A DNA stretch of 64,000 nt from Mesorhizobium metallidurans STM 2683 (lineage in GTDB: Bacteria; Pseudomonadota; Alphaproteobacteria; Rhizobiales; Rhizobiaceae), in assembly GCF_000350085.1 (NCBI RefSeq), contig NZ_CAUM01000146.1:1-64000 (forward strand), written 5' to 3'. The notes beneath the pieces were generated by a model. It ran no database searches, was not told the DNA's origin, and saw only the letters and a program-made list of their open reading frames with translations. Each line of letters starts with the position of its first letter. Position 1 is the stretch's first letter. Shown one piece after another: positions 9,231 to 18,088 of this stretch. The position numbers were made by a program, and so were the translations under genes.

Positions 9231-11003
9231 TCAAGCCGTCTTCTGCGTCACCAGTCCCAACTCCTCGATCATCGCCTCGCGCATCAGGAATTTCTGCGGC
9301 TTGCCGGTCACGGTCATCGGCAGCTCGGTGCGGAAGCGGATGTGGCGCGGGATCTTGTAGTGGGCGATCTGGCCGGCGCAGAAGGCCTTGATCTCCTCAG
9401 CGGTGGCGATCTGGCCGGGTTTCAGCACGATCCAGGCGCATAGCTCCTCGCCATATTTCGGGTCGGGAATGCCGAACACCTGCACCTCCTTCACCTTGGG
9501 ATGGCGATAGAGGAACTCCTCGACCTCGCGCGGATAGACGTTCTCGCCGCCGCGGATGACCATGTCCTTGACCCGGCCGACGATGTTGCAATAGCCCTCG
9601 GCGTCGATGGTGGCGAGGTCGCCGGTATGCATCCAGCCGTCGCTGTCGATCGCCTCACGGGTTTTTTCGGCGTCGTCCCAATAGCCCTTCATCACCGAGT
9701 AGCCGCGTGTGCAGAGTTCGCCCGGCGCGTCGACCGCAACGGTTGCGCCATCGGCGTCGATGGCCTTGACCTCGACATGGGGATGAATGCGCCCGACCGT
9801 CGAGACGCGCTTTTCCAGCGGGTCGTCGACGCCGCTCTGGAACGACACCGGGCTGGTCTCGGTCATGCCATAGGCGATGGTCACCTGCGCCATATGCATC
9901 AGCGACACCACCTTCTTCATCACCTCGATCGGACAGGGCGAGCCGGCCATGATGCCGGTTCTGAGGCTGGTGAGATCGAAGGACGCGAAATCCGGGTGGT
10001 CGAGCAGGCCGACGAACATGGTCGGCACGCCATAGAGGCCGGTGCAGCGCTCCTCCGCCACCGCCTTCAGCGTGGCGCCGGCATCGAAGCCCTCGCCCGG
10101 GAAAACCATGGTCGCGCCCTTGGTGACGCAGCCCATCGTGCCCATCGACATGCCGAAGCAGTGATAGAGCGGCACCGGGATGCACAGCCGGTCGTCGGCG
10201 GTGAGCCTGATCGCCGAGGTGACGAAATTGCCGTTGTTGACGATGTTGGTGTGGGTCAGCGTGGCGCCCTTGGGCGCGCCCGTCGTGCCCGAGGTGAACT
10301 GGATGTTGATGGCCTCGCCGGGCTTCAATCCCTCCGAGATGCGATCGAGGCTGTCATGCTCGTCGCGCCCGGCCATGGCCAGCACGTCGGCGAAATTGAA
10401 CATGCCGGGCGAATGTTCCTCGCCCATGCGGATGACGATCTCCAGCGCCGGCAGCTTTTGCGCCTTGAGCTTGCCAGGTGCCGCCTTGGCGATCTCCGGC
10501 GCCAGCGTCTCGATCATGCCGAGATAGTCGGAGGTCTTGAATTTGGCCGATGTGACCAGTGCTCGGCAAGCGACCTTGTTCAGCGCGTATTCCAGCTCGG
10601 TCAGCCTGTAGGCCGGGTTGATATTGACCAGGATCAGGCCGATGCGGGCTGTGGCGAACTGCGTCACCAGCCATTCCCAGCGGTTGGGCGACCAGATGCC
10701 GACGCGGTCGCCCTTTTCCAGGCCAAGCGCCAGAAAACCGGCAGCCAGCGCGTCCACCGCGTCCGACAGTTCGCTCCAGGTGAAGCGCTTGTCCTGAGCG
10801 ACGAAAACGGCGGCATCGAGCGTGCCGTATTTGCTGACGGTGTCGGAAAACAGCGCCGGAATCGTCTGGTTGAGCAGCGGCACCGTGCGCTCGCCCGAAA
10901 CATACGCCCTGCCGTCAACCGGCGCGATGAAGGTTGCGCCATTACGCGGGCCGCGACCGCGCAGGTGCGTGGCATTCTTCAACTCGTCGAGATTGATCGC
11001 CAT
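9231..11003 (-). CDS. AMP-forming fatty acyl-CoA synthetase
   Basis: 590 residues, the length of medium/long-chain acyl-CoA synthetases of the ANL superfamily. The ATP-binding P-loop FTSGTTGAPKGATLTH is at residues 236-251. Later motifs include YGMTETSP (A5), GWMHTGDLATID (A7) and the hinge/Lys region with GRVKDMVIRGGENVYPRE and the C-terminal TVTGKPQKF containing the catalytic Lys. It activates carboxylic acids, probably fatty acids, to CoA thioesters in the cytoplasm. It lies 81 bp downstream of hisG on the same strand but is not obviously in that operon. Substrate chain length is not determined by these motifs. Confidence 0.92.
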   Translation of the reverse strand: MAINLDELKNATHLRGRGPRNGATFIAPVDGRAYVSGERTVPLLNQTIPALFSDTVSKYGTLDAAVFVAQDKRFTWSELSDAVDALAAGFLALGLEKGDRVGIWSPNRWEWLVTQFATARIGLILVNINPAYRLTELEYALNKVACRALVTSAKFKTSDYLGMIETLAPEIAKAAPGKLKAQKLPALEIVIRMGEEHSPGMFNFADVLAMAGRDEHDSLDRISEGLKPGEAINIQFTSGTTGAPKGATLTHTNIVNNGNFVTSAIRLTADDRLCIPVPLYHCFGMSMGTMGCVTKGATMVFPGEGFDAGATLKAVAEERCTGLYGVPTMFVGLLDHPDFASFDLTSLRTGIMAGSPCPIEVMKKVVSLMHMAQVTIAYGMTETSPVSFQSGVDDPLEKRVSTVGRIHPHVEVKAIDADGATVAVDAPGELCTRGYSVMKGYWDDAEKTREAIDSDGWMHTGDLATIDAEGYCNIVGRVKDMVIRGGENVYPREVEEFLYRHPKVKEVQVFGIPDPKYGEELCAWIVLKPGQIATAEEIKAFCAGQIAHYKIPRHIRFRTELPMTVTGKPQKFLMREAMIEELGLVTQKTA

Positions 11004-11084
11004 CGCCGTCTCCTCCGCAGACGGCCGAGCCTATCAGCCCGGCAGGGTGGTGGAAATCCCGTCGATGGTACTGGCAGGACCAGC

Positions 11085-11783
11085 CTACTTGGCCACGGAC
11101 GCCATCTTCGCGGCTATTTCACGCAAGACAGCTTCTTCGGCGGCCGCACGCTGCTTCCTCGATGCGACAAGACAGGCCTGCGAGCGCAGAACAACGCCGT
11201 CGCCCAGCACCTTCAGATGATTGGCGCGCAGCGTCGAGCCGGTCGTGGTGATGTCGACGATGACATCGGCCAGGCCCGCCGCAGGCGCGCCCTCGGTGGC
11301 GCCCAGGCTCTCGACGATGCGGTAGACCTGGATGCCGTGCTTCTGCGAAAAGAATTGCTGGGTCAGGCGCCAGTATTTGGTGGCGATCCTGAGCCGCCTT
11401 CCGTGGCGCTGACGGAAATCGGCGGCAACGTCGTCGAGATCGGCCATGCTGTCGACATCGAGCCAGATGTCGGGCACCGCCACCACCACATCGGCAATGC
11501 CGAAACCAAGGCGGGCGAGGATCTCCGCACGCGTCTCCCAGTCGGCAAGGGTCTCGCGCAACAGGTCCTCGCCGGTGATGCCGAGATCGATCGCGCCCTG
11601 GCCGATCTCGCCAGCGATTTCGGAGGCCGACAGGAACGCCACCTCGACGCTCTCGGCGCCTTCGATGCGGGCGCGGTATTTGCGCTCGTCGCCGGGCAGG
11701 TTGACGGCAAGCCCGGCCTTGGCCAAAACCTCCAGCGCCTGCTCCTTGAGCCGGCCTTTCGACGGGATCGCCAGCGTGATCAT
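11085..11783 (-). CDS. hisG: ATP phosphoribosyltransferase, short form
   Basis: 232 residues: the short HisG form, which lacks the C-terminal regulatory ACT-like domain and needs HisZ for activity. Family features seen are the N-terminal ITLAIPSKGRLKEQALE, GITGEDLL, and the PRPP-binding stretch around VDITTTGSTLRANHLKV. It catalyses the first step of histidine biosynthesis, ATP + PRPP to phosphoribosyl-ATP. Its ATG overlaps the hisZ stop by 4 nt, so the two subunits are translationally coupled, consistent with formation of the hetero-octameric HisGZ complex. Confidence 0.96.
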   Translation of the reverse strand: MITLAIPSKGRLKEQALEVLAKAGLAVNLPGDERKYRARIEGAESVEVAFLSASEIAGEIGQGAIDLGITGEDLLRETLADWETRAEILARLGFGIADVVVAVPDIWLDVDSMADLDDVAADFRQRHGRRLRIATKYWRLTQQFFSQKHGIQVYRIVESLGATEGAPAAGLADVIVDITTTGSTLRANHLKVLGDGVVLRSQACLVASRKQRAAAEEAVLREIAAKMASVAK

Positions 11784-12901
11784 GGCGCCTGCTCCCGCAG
11801 CGCCTCGATGCGGTCGAGCCAGACGGAAAAGCCGACGCCAGGGATTGGCGTCTTCGCGCCAAGCAGCGTCAGCAGCCGGTCGTAGCGGCCGCCGCCGGCC
11901 AGCGGCCGGTCGCCATTTTCCGCCGCGATCTCGAAGACGAGGCCGGTGTAGTAATCGAGCGGACGGCCGAAGGCGGCGTCGTAGCGGATTTTTTCGACTG
12001 GCAGGCCGTGTGCCGCGATCGCGCGGGCGCGGGCGGCGAAATTTTCCAGAGCCGCGCCGAGTGAAAGGTCGGCACCCGATGCGAAGGCTTCGAGCGCCTG
12101 GGCCGCACTATTAAGCGGCACGTCGATCGCCAGAAATGTCTTCAGTGCCGAAAACGCCTCGTTGGACAGCCTGACACTACGCAGTTCGGCCTTCTCGATC
12201 AGACGCCGCGCAATGTCGGCAGGCGCGCGCCCGGCCGATGCGGACAGCCCGGCCTCCTGCATGCCGCCGGCGATATGCGCCGACAGGCCTTCCAGATCGC
12301 CGTCCAGCACAAGAGACGCGACCGGGCCGGAGAGCTGGCCATTGCGTGGCGGATTGGCGAGATCGGCCAACGCCGCCTCCAGCATCGGTGCCGAACCGAA
12401 GGCGCGGGCAAGCCGCATGCGCCAGCCGCGCGGCAGGCCGAGTGCTGCCAGCACCGCTTCGAATATGGTCTGGTCGCCCAGCGTGATTGTCAGGGCCTGG
12501 TCCGGGAGTACCAAGGCAAGCAAAGCATGCGCATCGGCCAATGAACGGGCATCGGCTTGCGGCGTATCGCGGTCGCCGAGATCCTCGATGCCGGCCTGGA
12601 AGAATTCATTGCCGCCTTCGCGGCGCTGGCGAAAGACCTCGCCGAGATAGGAATAGCGGCGCGGCGTGCCGGCCTGCGAGCTGATGTGGTCGAGGCAGAC
12701 GGGAATGGTGAATTCCGGCCTGAGACACAGCGTCCTTCCCGTCTCGCTTTCGGTGAGAAAGATACGGCGGCGCAGATCCTCGCCGGCCATGTCGAGGAAC
12801 GGGTCTGCCGGTTGCAGCACCGCGACCTCGACAGCGTGGGTATTGCGCGCGGCGAAGAGCGTCGCAATATCCGATGCGATGGCGGGGTAGCGGGAGGTCA
12901 T
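11780..12901 (-). CDS. hisZ: ATP phosphoribosyltransferase regulatory subunit
   Basis: 373 residues and clearly related to the catalytic core of histidyl-tRNA synthetase, but lacking the anticodon-binding domain. Visible class II-like elements include LRPEFTIPVCLDHI, YSYLGEVFRQRREGGNEFFQAGIEDLG and AGGGRYDRLL. HisZ does not charge tRNA; it binds short HisG and mediates histidine feedback control. It lies between hisS and hisG with 4-nt overlaps on both sides, the usual alphaproteobacterial order. The nearby hisS paralogue shows the family's origin by duplication. Confidence 0.95.
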   Translation of the reverse strand: MTSRYPAIASDIATLFAARNTHAVEVAVLQPADPFLDMAGEDLRRRIFLTESETGRTLCLRPEFTIPVCLDHISSQAGTPRRYSYLGEVFRQRREGGNEFFQAGIEDLGDRDTPQADARSLADAHALLALVLPDQALTITLGDQTIFEAVLAALGLPRGWRMRLARAFGSAPMLEAALADLANPPRNGQLSGPVASLVLDGDLEGLSAHIAGGMQEAGLSASAGRAPADIARRLIEKAELRSVRLSNEAFSALKTFLAIDVPLNSAAQALEAFASGADLSLGAALENFAARARAIAAHGLPVEKIRYDAAFGRPLDYYTGLVFEIAAENGDRPLAGGGRYDRLLTLLGAKTPIPGVGFSVWLDRIEALREQAP

Positions 12902-14496
12902 TGGAGAGCGAGGCGCGAGGCACCCTTCGCGCGATCAGCCGCCTGCGCAGCCAAGATTTTCTTCACCTCAGCGACCAGCTCGCTCTCCGCCACCGTCACC
13001 TGCGCCGGCCTTGCCGCGCGCCATTCGGCGTTGTCCGCTATCTCGGCCGACATGCGGGCGCCTTCGATCAGGTCCTTGATCTGGACCTCGCCCTTGGCGC
13101 GCTCGTCGCCGCCCTGGATAATGGCGACGGGGCTGCCGCGGCGGTCGGCATATTTGAGCTGCGCCTTCATGCCGGCGCCGCCGAGATACATTTCGGAGCG
13201 GATGCCGGCGGCGCGCAACTCGCCCACCATCTTCTGGTAGCGGCCAAGGCTTGTCGTGTCCTTGTCCATCACCAGCACGACGACGGGTGCGAGCACATCG
13301 GAGGTGTCGAGCTTGCCGAGGTTCTTCAGCGCCGTCATCAGCCGTGAGACGCCGATGGAAAAGCCTGTCGCCGGCACCGGTTCGCCACGGAAGCGCGAGA
13401 CCAGCCCATCATAGCGGCCGCCGCCGCCGACGGAACCGAAACGGACGATCTGGCCATCCTCGTTGGGGATCTCGGCCAGCAGTTCGGCCTCGAAGACCGG
13501 GCCGGTGTAGTATTCGAGGCCGCGCACGACGGAGGGATCGATGCGGATGCGGTCAGAGCTGTAGCCAGCTGATCTCACGAAATTTTCGATTGCCAATAGC
13601 TCGTCTGTACCTTCCCGGTAGACAGACGAAGCTTCAACACCCATGGCCAGAAGCTTCACCTTGGATGGTGCGAATGTAGCTTGATCACCGTAGTCGACTT
13701 TGATTTTTGAAATATCTCCGGGTGGACCTTCCTGCGCAATCACGTTTGCAATCTCGCGATCAAATAAACTCACAACAATTGCTGTTTGATCGGCGTCTAG
13801 CCCTGCACCCTTCGTAAAATCGCCGCTCTCGTCCTTACGTCCCGCGCCAAGCAGCGACTGGACCCCCTCGACGCCCAGTTTATCCAGCTTGTCGATCGCG
13901 CGCAGCACCGTCAGCCGGCGCCCGGCATTCTCGTCGCCGCCGAGGCCGATCGCCTCCAGCACGCCATCGAGCACCTTGCGGTTGTTGACCCGGATGACGT
14001 AGTCGCCGCGCTTGATGCCAAGCGCTTCCATCACATCGGCCATCATCATCGCCATCTCGGCGTCGGCCGCGACACCCGGCGTACCAACCGTATCGGCGTC
14101 GAACTGCATGAACTGGCGGAAGCGGCCTGGACCGGGCTTCTCGTTGCGAAAGACCCAGCCGGACCGATAGCTGCGATAGGGTTTCGGCAGCTTGTCATAA
14201 TTCTCGGCGACGAAACGCGCCGTCGGCGCGGTCAGGTCATAGCGCAGAGACAGCCACTGCTCGTCATCGTCCTGGAACGAGAAGACGCCTTCGTTCGGCC
14301 GGTCCTGGTCGGGCAGGAACTTGCCCAGCGCATCGGTGTATTCGATCAGCGGCTGCTCGATGGGCTCGAAGCCGTAAAGCTCGTAGACGCCACGGATCGT
14401 CGCCATCATCTTCTCGACGGCGCGGATGTCGTCGGCGCTGCGGTCGGCAAAGCCGCGCGGCAGCCGCGCTTTCGTCTTTTCCGATTTGTCGGCCAT
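12898..14496 (-). CDS. hisS: Histidyl-tRNA synthetase
   Basis: 532 residues. Motif 2 (YRSGWVFRNEKPGPGRFRQF) is at 110-129, the histidine-binding GLEYYTGPVFE at 326-336, GGGGRYDGL at 357-365 and motif 3 GFSIGVSRL at 378-386, followed by a C-terminal anticodon-binding domain. It charges tRNA-His. It is the first gene of hisS-hisZ-hisG. Oddity: residues 233-312 are encoded by 13561-13800, which is only about 47% GC, against more than 60% on both sides, and the protein there also looks unlike the usual rhizobial HisRS insertion domain. The reading frame is intact, so a functional protein is expected. Confidence 0.95.
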   Translation of the reverse strand: MADKSEKTKARLPRGFADRSADDIRAVEKMMATIRGVYELYGFEPIEQPLIEYTDALGKFLPDQDRPNEGVFSFQDDDEQWLSLRYDLTAPTARFVAENYDKLPKPYRSYRSGWVFRNEKPGPGRFRQFMQFDADTVGTPGVAADAEMAMMMADVMEALGIKRGDYVIRVNNRKVLDGVLEAIGLGGDENAGRRLTVLRAIDKLDKLGVEGVQSLLGAGRKDESGDFTKGAGLDADQTAIVVSLFDREIANVIAQEGPPGDISKIKVDYGDQATFAPSKVKLLAMGVEASSVYREGTDELLAIENFVRSAGYSSDRIRIDPSVVRGLEYYTGPVFEAELLAEIPNEDGQIVRFGSVGGGGRYDGLVSRFRGEPVPATGFSIGVSRLMTALKNLGKLDTSDVLAPVVVLVMDKDTTSLGRYQKMVGELRAAGIRSEMYLGGAGMKAQLKYADRRGSPVAIIQGGDERAKGEVQIKDLIEGARMSAEIADNAEWRAARPAQVTVAESELVAEVKKILAAQAADRAKGASRLALQ

Positions 14497-15011
14497 GGGG
14501 ATGAGGTCTTTTTGCTAAGTAATCGGTGACTTATTTCGAGTGGGCGTGTCCTACCCATGCAGCCGGGAGAAGGCAAGGGTTTGCACTGCCTCTCCGCGAG
14601 CTGGTGGAGACGGTTCCGATAATTTCGTAAACTCCGCGCCGCCCCTCATCCGCCTGCCGGGCACTTCTCCCGTATAGTGACGGGGAGAAGAAGGAAGCTT
14701 CGTCGCCGGCATCCTTGCCCCGGCGTTGGCGATTGCTGAAACCGGCAATGGCAGCGTCCTTCTCCCCGTCACTATACGGGAGAAGTGCCCGGTCCACCCT
14801 CCGCAGCTGCTGCGGAGGACGGGCAGGGCGATGAGGGGGCAGCGCCAAGCGGCTGAAGACGTAAACGCCAATTGCTATGGTTAGTAATTTCGAAACGCTT
14901 AAGGCATTCCAAAACAAACCACGCCGAAAATGAAACAATTCGGCCACCAACGCGGCATCGTGCCGACACAATCAGGGCCGATAAGCACGCCGAAACAAGG
15001 GGTTCGGGGCA
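14497..15011. repeat. Intergenic region with long inverted repeat
   Basis: No convincing gene in this 515-bp gap. It holds a large inverted repeat: 14657-14690 and 14759-14792 are perfect 34-bp reverse complements, and the similarity extends outward (14642 CCCCTCATCCGCCTGCCGG against 14820-14839). The right half also contains a self-complementary CCTCCGCAGC/GCTGCGGAGG. Structure and position are typical of rhizobial intergenic mosaic palindromes (RIME-like). A shorter relative is at 15250-15302. The remaining 170 bp up to 15011 must hold any promoter for the small plus-strand gene. Confidence 0.8.
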
Positions 15012-15212
15012 ATGACCACGGCACAAGCAACAAACATCGACAGCTCAGCCCGCGCGCTGCCCGCGGGTCCATTCGAGGCTACCGCTGAAGAACGCAAGGG
15101 CCCGACGATGCGCGATGCGCTGATGACCGGCCTGCTGGTGATCTACCCCGCCCTTGCGACGGTGGCGGCCATCGTCGCCGGGCTCTTTCTCGCCGGCGCC
15201 AGCGGCGTTTGA
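15012..15212 (+). CDS. Small single-pass membrane protein, unknown
   Basis: 66 residues: a polar N-terminal half (MTTAQATNIDSSARALP) and one hydrophobic segment near the C-terminus (LMTGLLVIYPALATVAAIVA) suggesting one membrane helix. A GGGGCA stretch just upstream of the ATG is a reasonable ribosome binding site and codon use is GC3-rich like the neighbours. It sits between two palindromic repeats and converges on tag. No family recognised; could be a real small membrane protein. Confidence 0.5.
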   Translation: MTTAQATNIDSSARALPAGPFEATAEERKGPTMRDALMTGLLVIYPALATVAAIVAGLFLAGASGV

Positions 15213-15249
15213 AACCAGGGAGGGTGCAAGCTCCCGAATGCTCGTGCTG

Positions 15250-15302
15250 CCCCTCATCCGCCTGCCGCCTCCTTCTCCCGTCTAGTGACGGGGAGAAGGA
15301 GC
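15250..15302. repeat. Short copy of the palindromic repeat family
   Basis: Begins CCCCTCATCCGCCTGCC, as at 14642, then contains CTCCTTCTCCCGT and ACGGGGAGAAGGAG, which fold into a hairpin. It lies just after the stop of the small membrane protein gene and before the stop of tag, so it could also act as a bidirectional transcription barrier. Confidence 0.7.
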
Positions 15303-15941
15303 TCATTTCGGCCGTTTGAATGCCTTTCGCTCCTTCTCCACCTGCGCCCGGCAGACGCAGCCCTCGAGATGGTCGTTGACCAACCCCATCGCCTGCATGA
15401 AGGCGTAGACGGTGGTCGGGCCGACAAAGCTCCAGCCACGTTTTTTCAATTCCTTCGAAATCCGCACCGAAACCGCCGTGGTCGGGTTGGCGCGCAGATG
15501 GGCTAGGTCGACGATGGCCGGCCGCTCGTCGGGGCCTGGTTCGAACTTCCAGAACCAGGCGGCGAGCGAGCCAAATTCATCGACCATCTCGCGGGCGCGT
15601 TTGGCGTTGTTGATGGTCGAGACGATCTTGCCGCGGTGGCGGATGATGCCGGCATCGCCGAGCAGGCGCTCGACGTCCTTGTCGGTGAAGGCGGCAACCT
15701 TGTCGAACTCGAAGTTAGCGAAGCCGGCGCGAAAATTCTCGCGCTTGCGCAATATGGTCAGCCATGACAGGCCCGACTGAAAGCCTTCGAGGCAGATCTT
15801 TTCGAACAGCCTGCGGTCATCAGTGGCCGGCCGGCCCCATTCATGGTCGTGGTAGTGCAGATAGTCCGGCAGATTGCCGTGCCAGAAGCAGCGTTTCACG
15901 CCATCGGGACCGGCGAGCAGGCCTGTGTTTTCACTTTCCAT
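15303..15941 (-). CDS. tag: DNA-3-methyladenine glycosylase I
   Basis: 212 residues. Matches Tag closely: zinc-site residues Cys18 (RCFWH), His31 (YHDHEWG), and the C-terminal NDHLEGC His and Cys. The catalytic region CLEGFQSGLSWLTILRKRENFR and the HhH-like AGIIRHRGKI are present. It removes 3-methyladenine from alkylated DNA as the first step of base excision repair. It is a single gene divergent from the L,D-transpeptidase; about 200 bp separate the starts. Confidence 0.95.
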   Translation of the reverse strand: MESENTGLLAGPDGVKRCFWHGNLPDYLHYHDHEWGRPATDDRRLFEKICLEGFQSGLSWLTILRKRENFRAGFANFEFDKVAAFTDKDVERLLGDAGIIRHRGKIVSTINNAKRAREMVDEFGSLAAWFWKFEPGPDERPAIVDLAHLRANPTTAVSVRISKELKKRGWSFVGPTTVYAFMQAMGLVNDHLEGCVCRAQVEKERKAFKRPK

Positions 15942-16147
15942 CGCTAAAAATCCGTTCGTTAATGGGCTTTGCGCTGCTTTTACCGCGGCTTTACCAGATT
16001 CCTGAACCGGCCGGTAACCACACCAAAAGGTTTACTGACACTTCGGCATTTTACGCATTCCGATTCATGTTTCGGTTGCGGCTTCGCGCCAATGATCGCG
16101 AAATCGGGGGCTTTCCCCCGCGTGTTCGACGATCAAGGTGCGTTCCG

Positions 16148-16897
16148 ATGAAGTCAATGTTCCTTTCCCTGTTCGGCGCCGCGGCCATGCTTGCCGCCGG
16201 CGTCACCGTCTCCAGCGCCAATGACCGCTATGCCGACAGGCCACCGGTGACGGTGAGCCCCGACCTTTCGGCGCCCTGGGTGCTGCAACTCGGCCGCGCC
16301 CCGGGCATCGTGCGGCAGAGCCGGCAGGAGGTGCAGCCGCAACGCCGCTATCAGCGGCAAGCGCAACCGGTTCAGCCCGATCGGCTGCGCACGGCGGCGG
16401 TGCGGGCCCCTGCCAAACGCATGGTCGCGCGGCCGCAGATCAACCCGCTCTATCTGCCGCAGGAAGTCGCCTATGACGGGTCGCGGAAGCCTGGCACGAT
16501 CGTCATCGATACGACGCAGAATTTTCTCTATCTGGTCGGGAAGAACGGCAAGGCGCGGCGCTACGGCGTCGGCACCGGCAAGCCGGGCTTCGAATGGTCG
16601 GGCACGCACAAGATCTCCAACAAACGGGTGTGGCCGGACTGGCGCCCACCGGCGGCGATGATCAAGCGCGAGGCCGCCAAGGGCCGATACTTGCCGACCT
16701 ATCTCGCCGGCGGCATGGAAAACCCGCTCGGCGCGCGCGCGCTCTATCTCGGCTCGACGGAATACCGCATCCACGGCACCAACGAGCCCTGGACGATCGG
16801 CGGCGCGGTGTCGTCGGGCTGCATCCGCATGCGCAACGAGGATGTCGTAGACCTCTATGAGCGGGTCAATGTTGGCACGACGGTTGTGGTCATGTAA
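16148..16897 (+). CDS. L,D-transpeptidase (YkuD domain), exported
   Basis: 249 residues from the ATG at 16148, which begins a signal peptide (MKSMFLSLFGAAAMLAAG). A Gln/Arg-rich linker follows, then the YkuD catalytic domain with PGTIVIDTTQNFLYLV and the active-site motif HGTNEPWTIGGAVSSGCIRM (His209, Cys225). These enzymes make 3-3 cross-links in peptidoglycan or attach proteins to it; rhizobia encode many. The frame is open further upstream to 15764, but that region overlaps tag and has no signal sequence, so the later start is preferred. Confidence 0.93.
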   Translation: MKSMFLSLFGAAAMLAAGVTVSSANDRYADRPPVTVSPDLSAPWVLQLGRAPGIVRQSRQEVQPQRRYQRQAQPVQPDRLRTAAVRAPAKRMVARPQINPLYLPQEVAYDGSRKPGTIVIDTTQNFLYLVGKNGKARRYGVGTGKPGFEWSGTHKISNKRVWPDWRPPAAMIKREAAKGRYLPTYLAGGMENPLGARALYLGSTEYRIHGTNEPWTIGGAVSSGCIRMRNEDVVDLYERVNVGTTVVVM

Positions 16898-16987
16898 TCT
16901 CCGGTTGATCTTACTGGCGATTCTGTCCAGAAGAATGGGGAATAGGGATAACGGGGGACGGGCCGTGTGGGGATACGGCCAGTCACG

Positions 16988-17020
16988 AAAGGGCAGCACG
17001 GGAAACCGCGCTGCCCTTTT
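16988..17020 (+). terminator. Rho-independent terminator after L,D-transpeptidase gene
   Basis: AAAGGGCAGC and GCTGCCCTTT form a 10-bp stem with a 12-nt loop, followed by TTTTCGTTT. It lies 90 bp after the L,D-transpeptidase stop, the expected position for its terminator. Confidence 0.8.
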
Positions 17021-17114
17021 CGTTTCTGAATGATATCGAAGCAAGCTGCATCGGAAGTCGCGCGCGAGGCATAGCGGTTCGCTTTCACGCTGCCTTTTTG
17101 CCCGCTCTTTTGCT

Positions 17115-18074
17115 ATGTCGGCGGCAACGCTTCAAGACAAAGGCCAGACATTCATGTCGCTGCCCGACGACAGCCGCTATCTCAGGGGCGGCCCGGTCGC
17201 CCAACGCATCATCGCCGCCGTGCGCGAGGACGCGGCGATCGCGACCGCCGAAGGTTTTCCGCCCAAGCTGGTGTCGATCACCGTTGGCGACACCGCGGCG
17301 GTGGATGTCTATGTGCGCAACCAGCGCGCCAAGGCGGCATTGGCCGGCATCGAATTCGAGGAGCGGCGCTTTCCCGCCTGCACCGCCGGCGAACTGGAGG
17401 CGGCGATCCATGGGCTGAACGCCGATCCGCGCGTCACCGGCATCATCATCCAGCGGCCGGTGCCGGCGCATATCCCGATCAGGACGCTGCAAGCGGCGGT
17501 GCATCCGCTGAAGGACGTCGAAGGCATGCATCCGGCCTCGATCGGCAACATCGTCTACAACCAGCTCGACCTTGCTCCCTGCACGGCAGCCGCTTCGGTG
17601 GAACTGCTCAAGGAAACCGGCCTCGATCTCAAGGGGCTTGAAGTCGTCATCGTCGGCCATTCGGAGATCGTCGGCAAGCCGATCGCCTTCCTGCTGATGA
17701 GCGAGGGCGCAACCGTGACGGTCTGCCATCACATGACGCGTTCGGTGGCCGCCCATGCCCGCCGCGCCGACGCGCTGTTCGTCGCTGTCGGCAAGCCGCG
17801 ATTGATCAAGGCCGACATGGTCAAGCCGGGTGCTGCCGTCATCGACATCGGCATCAATTCGGAGATCGGGCCGGATGGCGAAAGCCGCATCGTCGGCGAC
17901 GTCGACACCGACAGCGTCAAGGAGGTGGCCTCCTGGATCACGCCGGTGCCGGGCGGCGTCGGCCCGCTCACGGTGGCGATCCTGCTGCGCAACACGATGG
18001 TGGCGCTGAGCCGCCAGCGCGCGCTCTACCAGGCGACCTATGGCGTGGTGGACAAGCTCGCGGTAGGCGCGTAG
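17115..18074 (+). CDS. Divergent FolD-family methylenetetrahydrofolate dehydrogenase
   Basis: 319 residues, FolD fold: N-terminal catalytic domain, then a Rossmann domain with VGHSEIVGKP and the C-terminal TPVPGGVGPLT. FolD normally oxidises 5,10-methylene-THF and hydrolyses methenyl-THF in the cytoplasm. The usual catalytic Lys of the YVxxK motif is Gln here (YVRNQ, Gln70), the KDVDG Asp is Glu (KDVEG) and PCTP is PCTA. Lys-to-Gln at this position in the human enzyme is reported to abolish cyclohydrolase activity but keep dehydrogenase activity. So this may be a dehydrogenase-only paralogue; a canonical folD would be expected elsewhere in the genome. Start uncertain: ATG 17154 is an alternative. 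Convergent with glcF. Confidence 0.85.
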   Translation: MSAATLQDKGQTFMSLPDDSRYLRGGPVAQRIIAAVREDAAIATAEGFPPKLVSITVGDTAAVDVYVRNQRAKAALAGIEFEERRFPACTAGELEAAIHGLNADPRVTGIIIQRPVPAHIPIRTLQAAVHPLKDVEGMHPASIGNIVYNQLDLAPCTAAASVELLKETGLDLKGLEVVIVGHSEIVGKPIAFLLMSEGATVTVCHHMTRSVAAHARRADALFVAVGKPRLIKADMVKPGAAVIDIGINSEIGPDGESRIVGDVDTDSVKEVASWITPVPGGVGPLTVAILLRNTMVALSRQRALYQATYGVVDKLAVGA

Positions 18075-18088
18075 CGAGGTGGCGGAAT

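Noticed and set aside
9501..11885. 794-codon plus-strand frame
   Set aside because: Antisense to the acyl-CoA synthetase and hisG genes, which have full motifs; the plus-strand translation is low complexity and has no domain.
14642..14840. Inverted repeats taken as ends of an insertion sequence
   Set aside because: The space between the arms is only 68 bp and carries no transposase.
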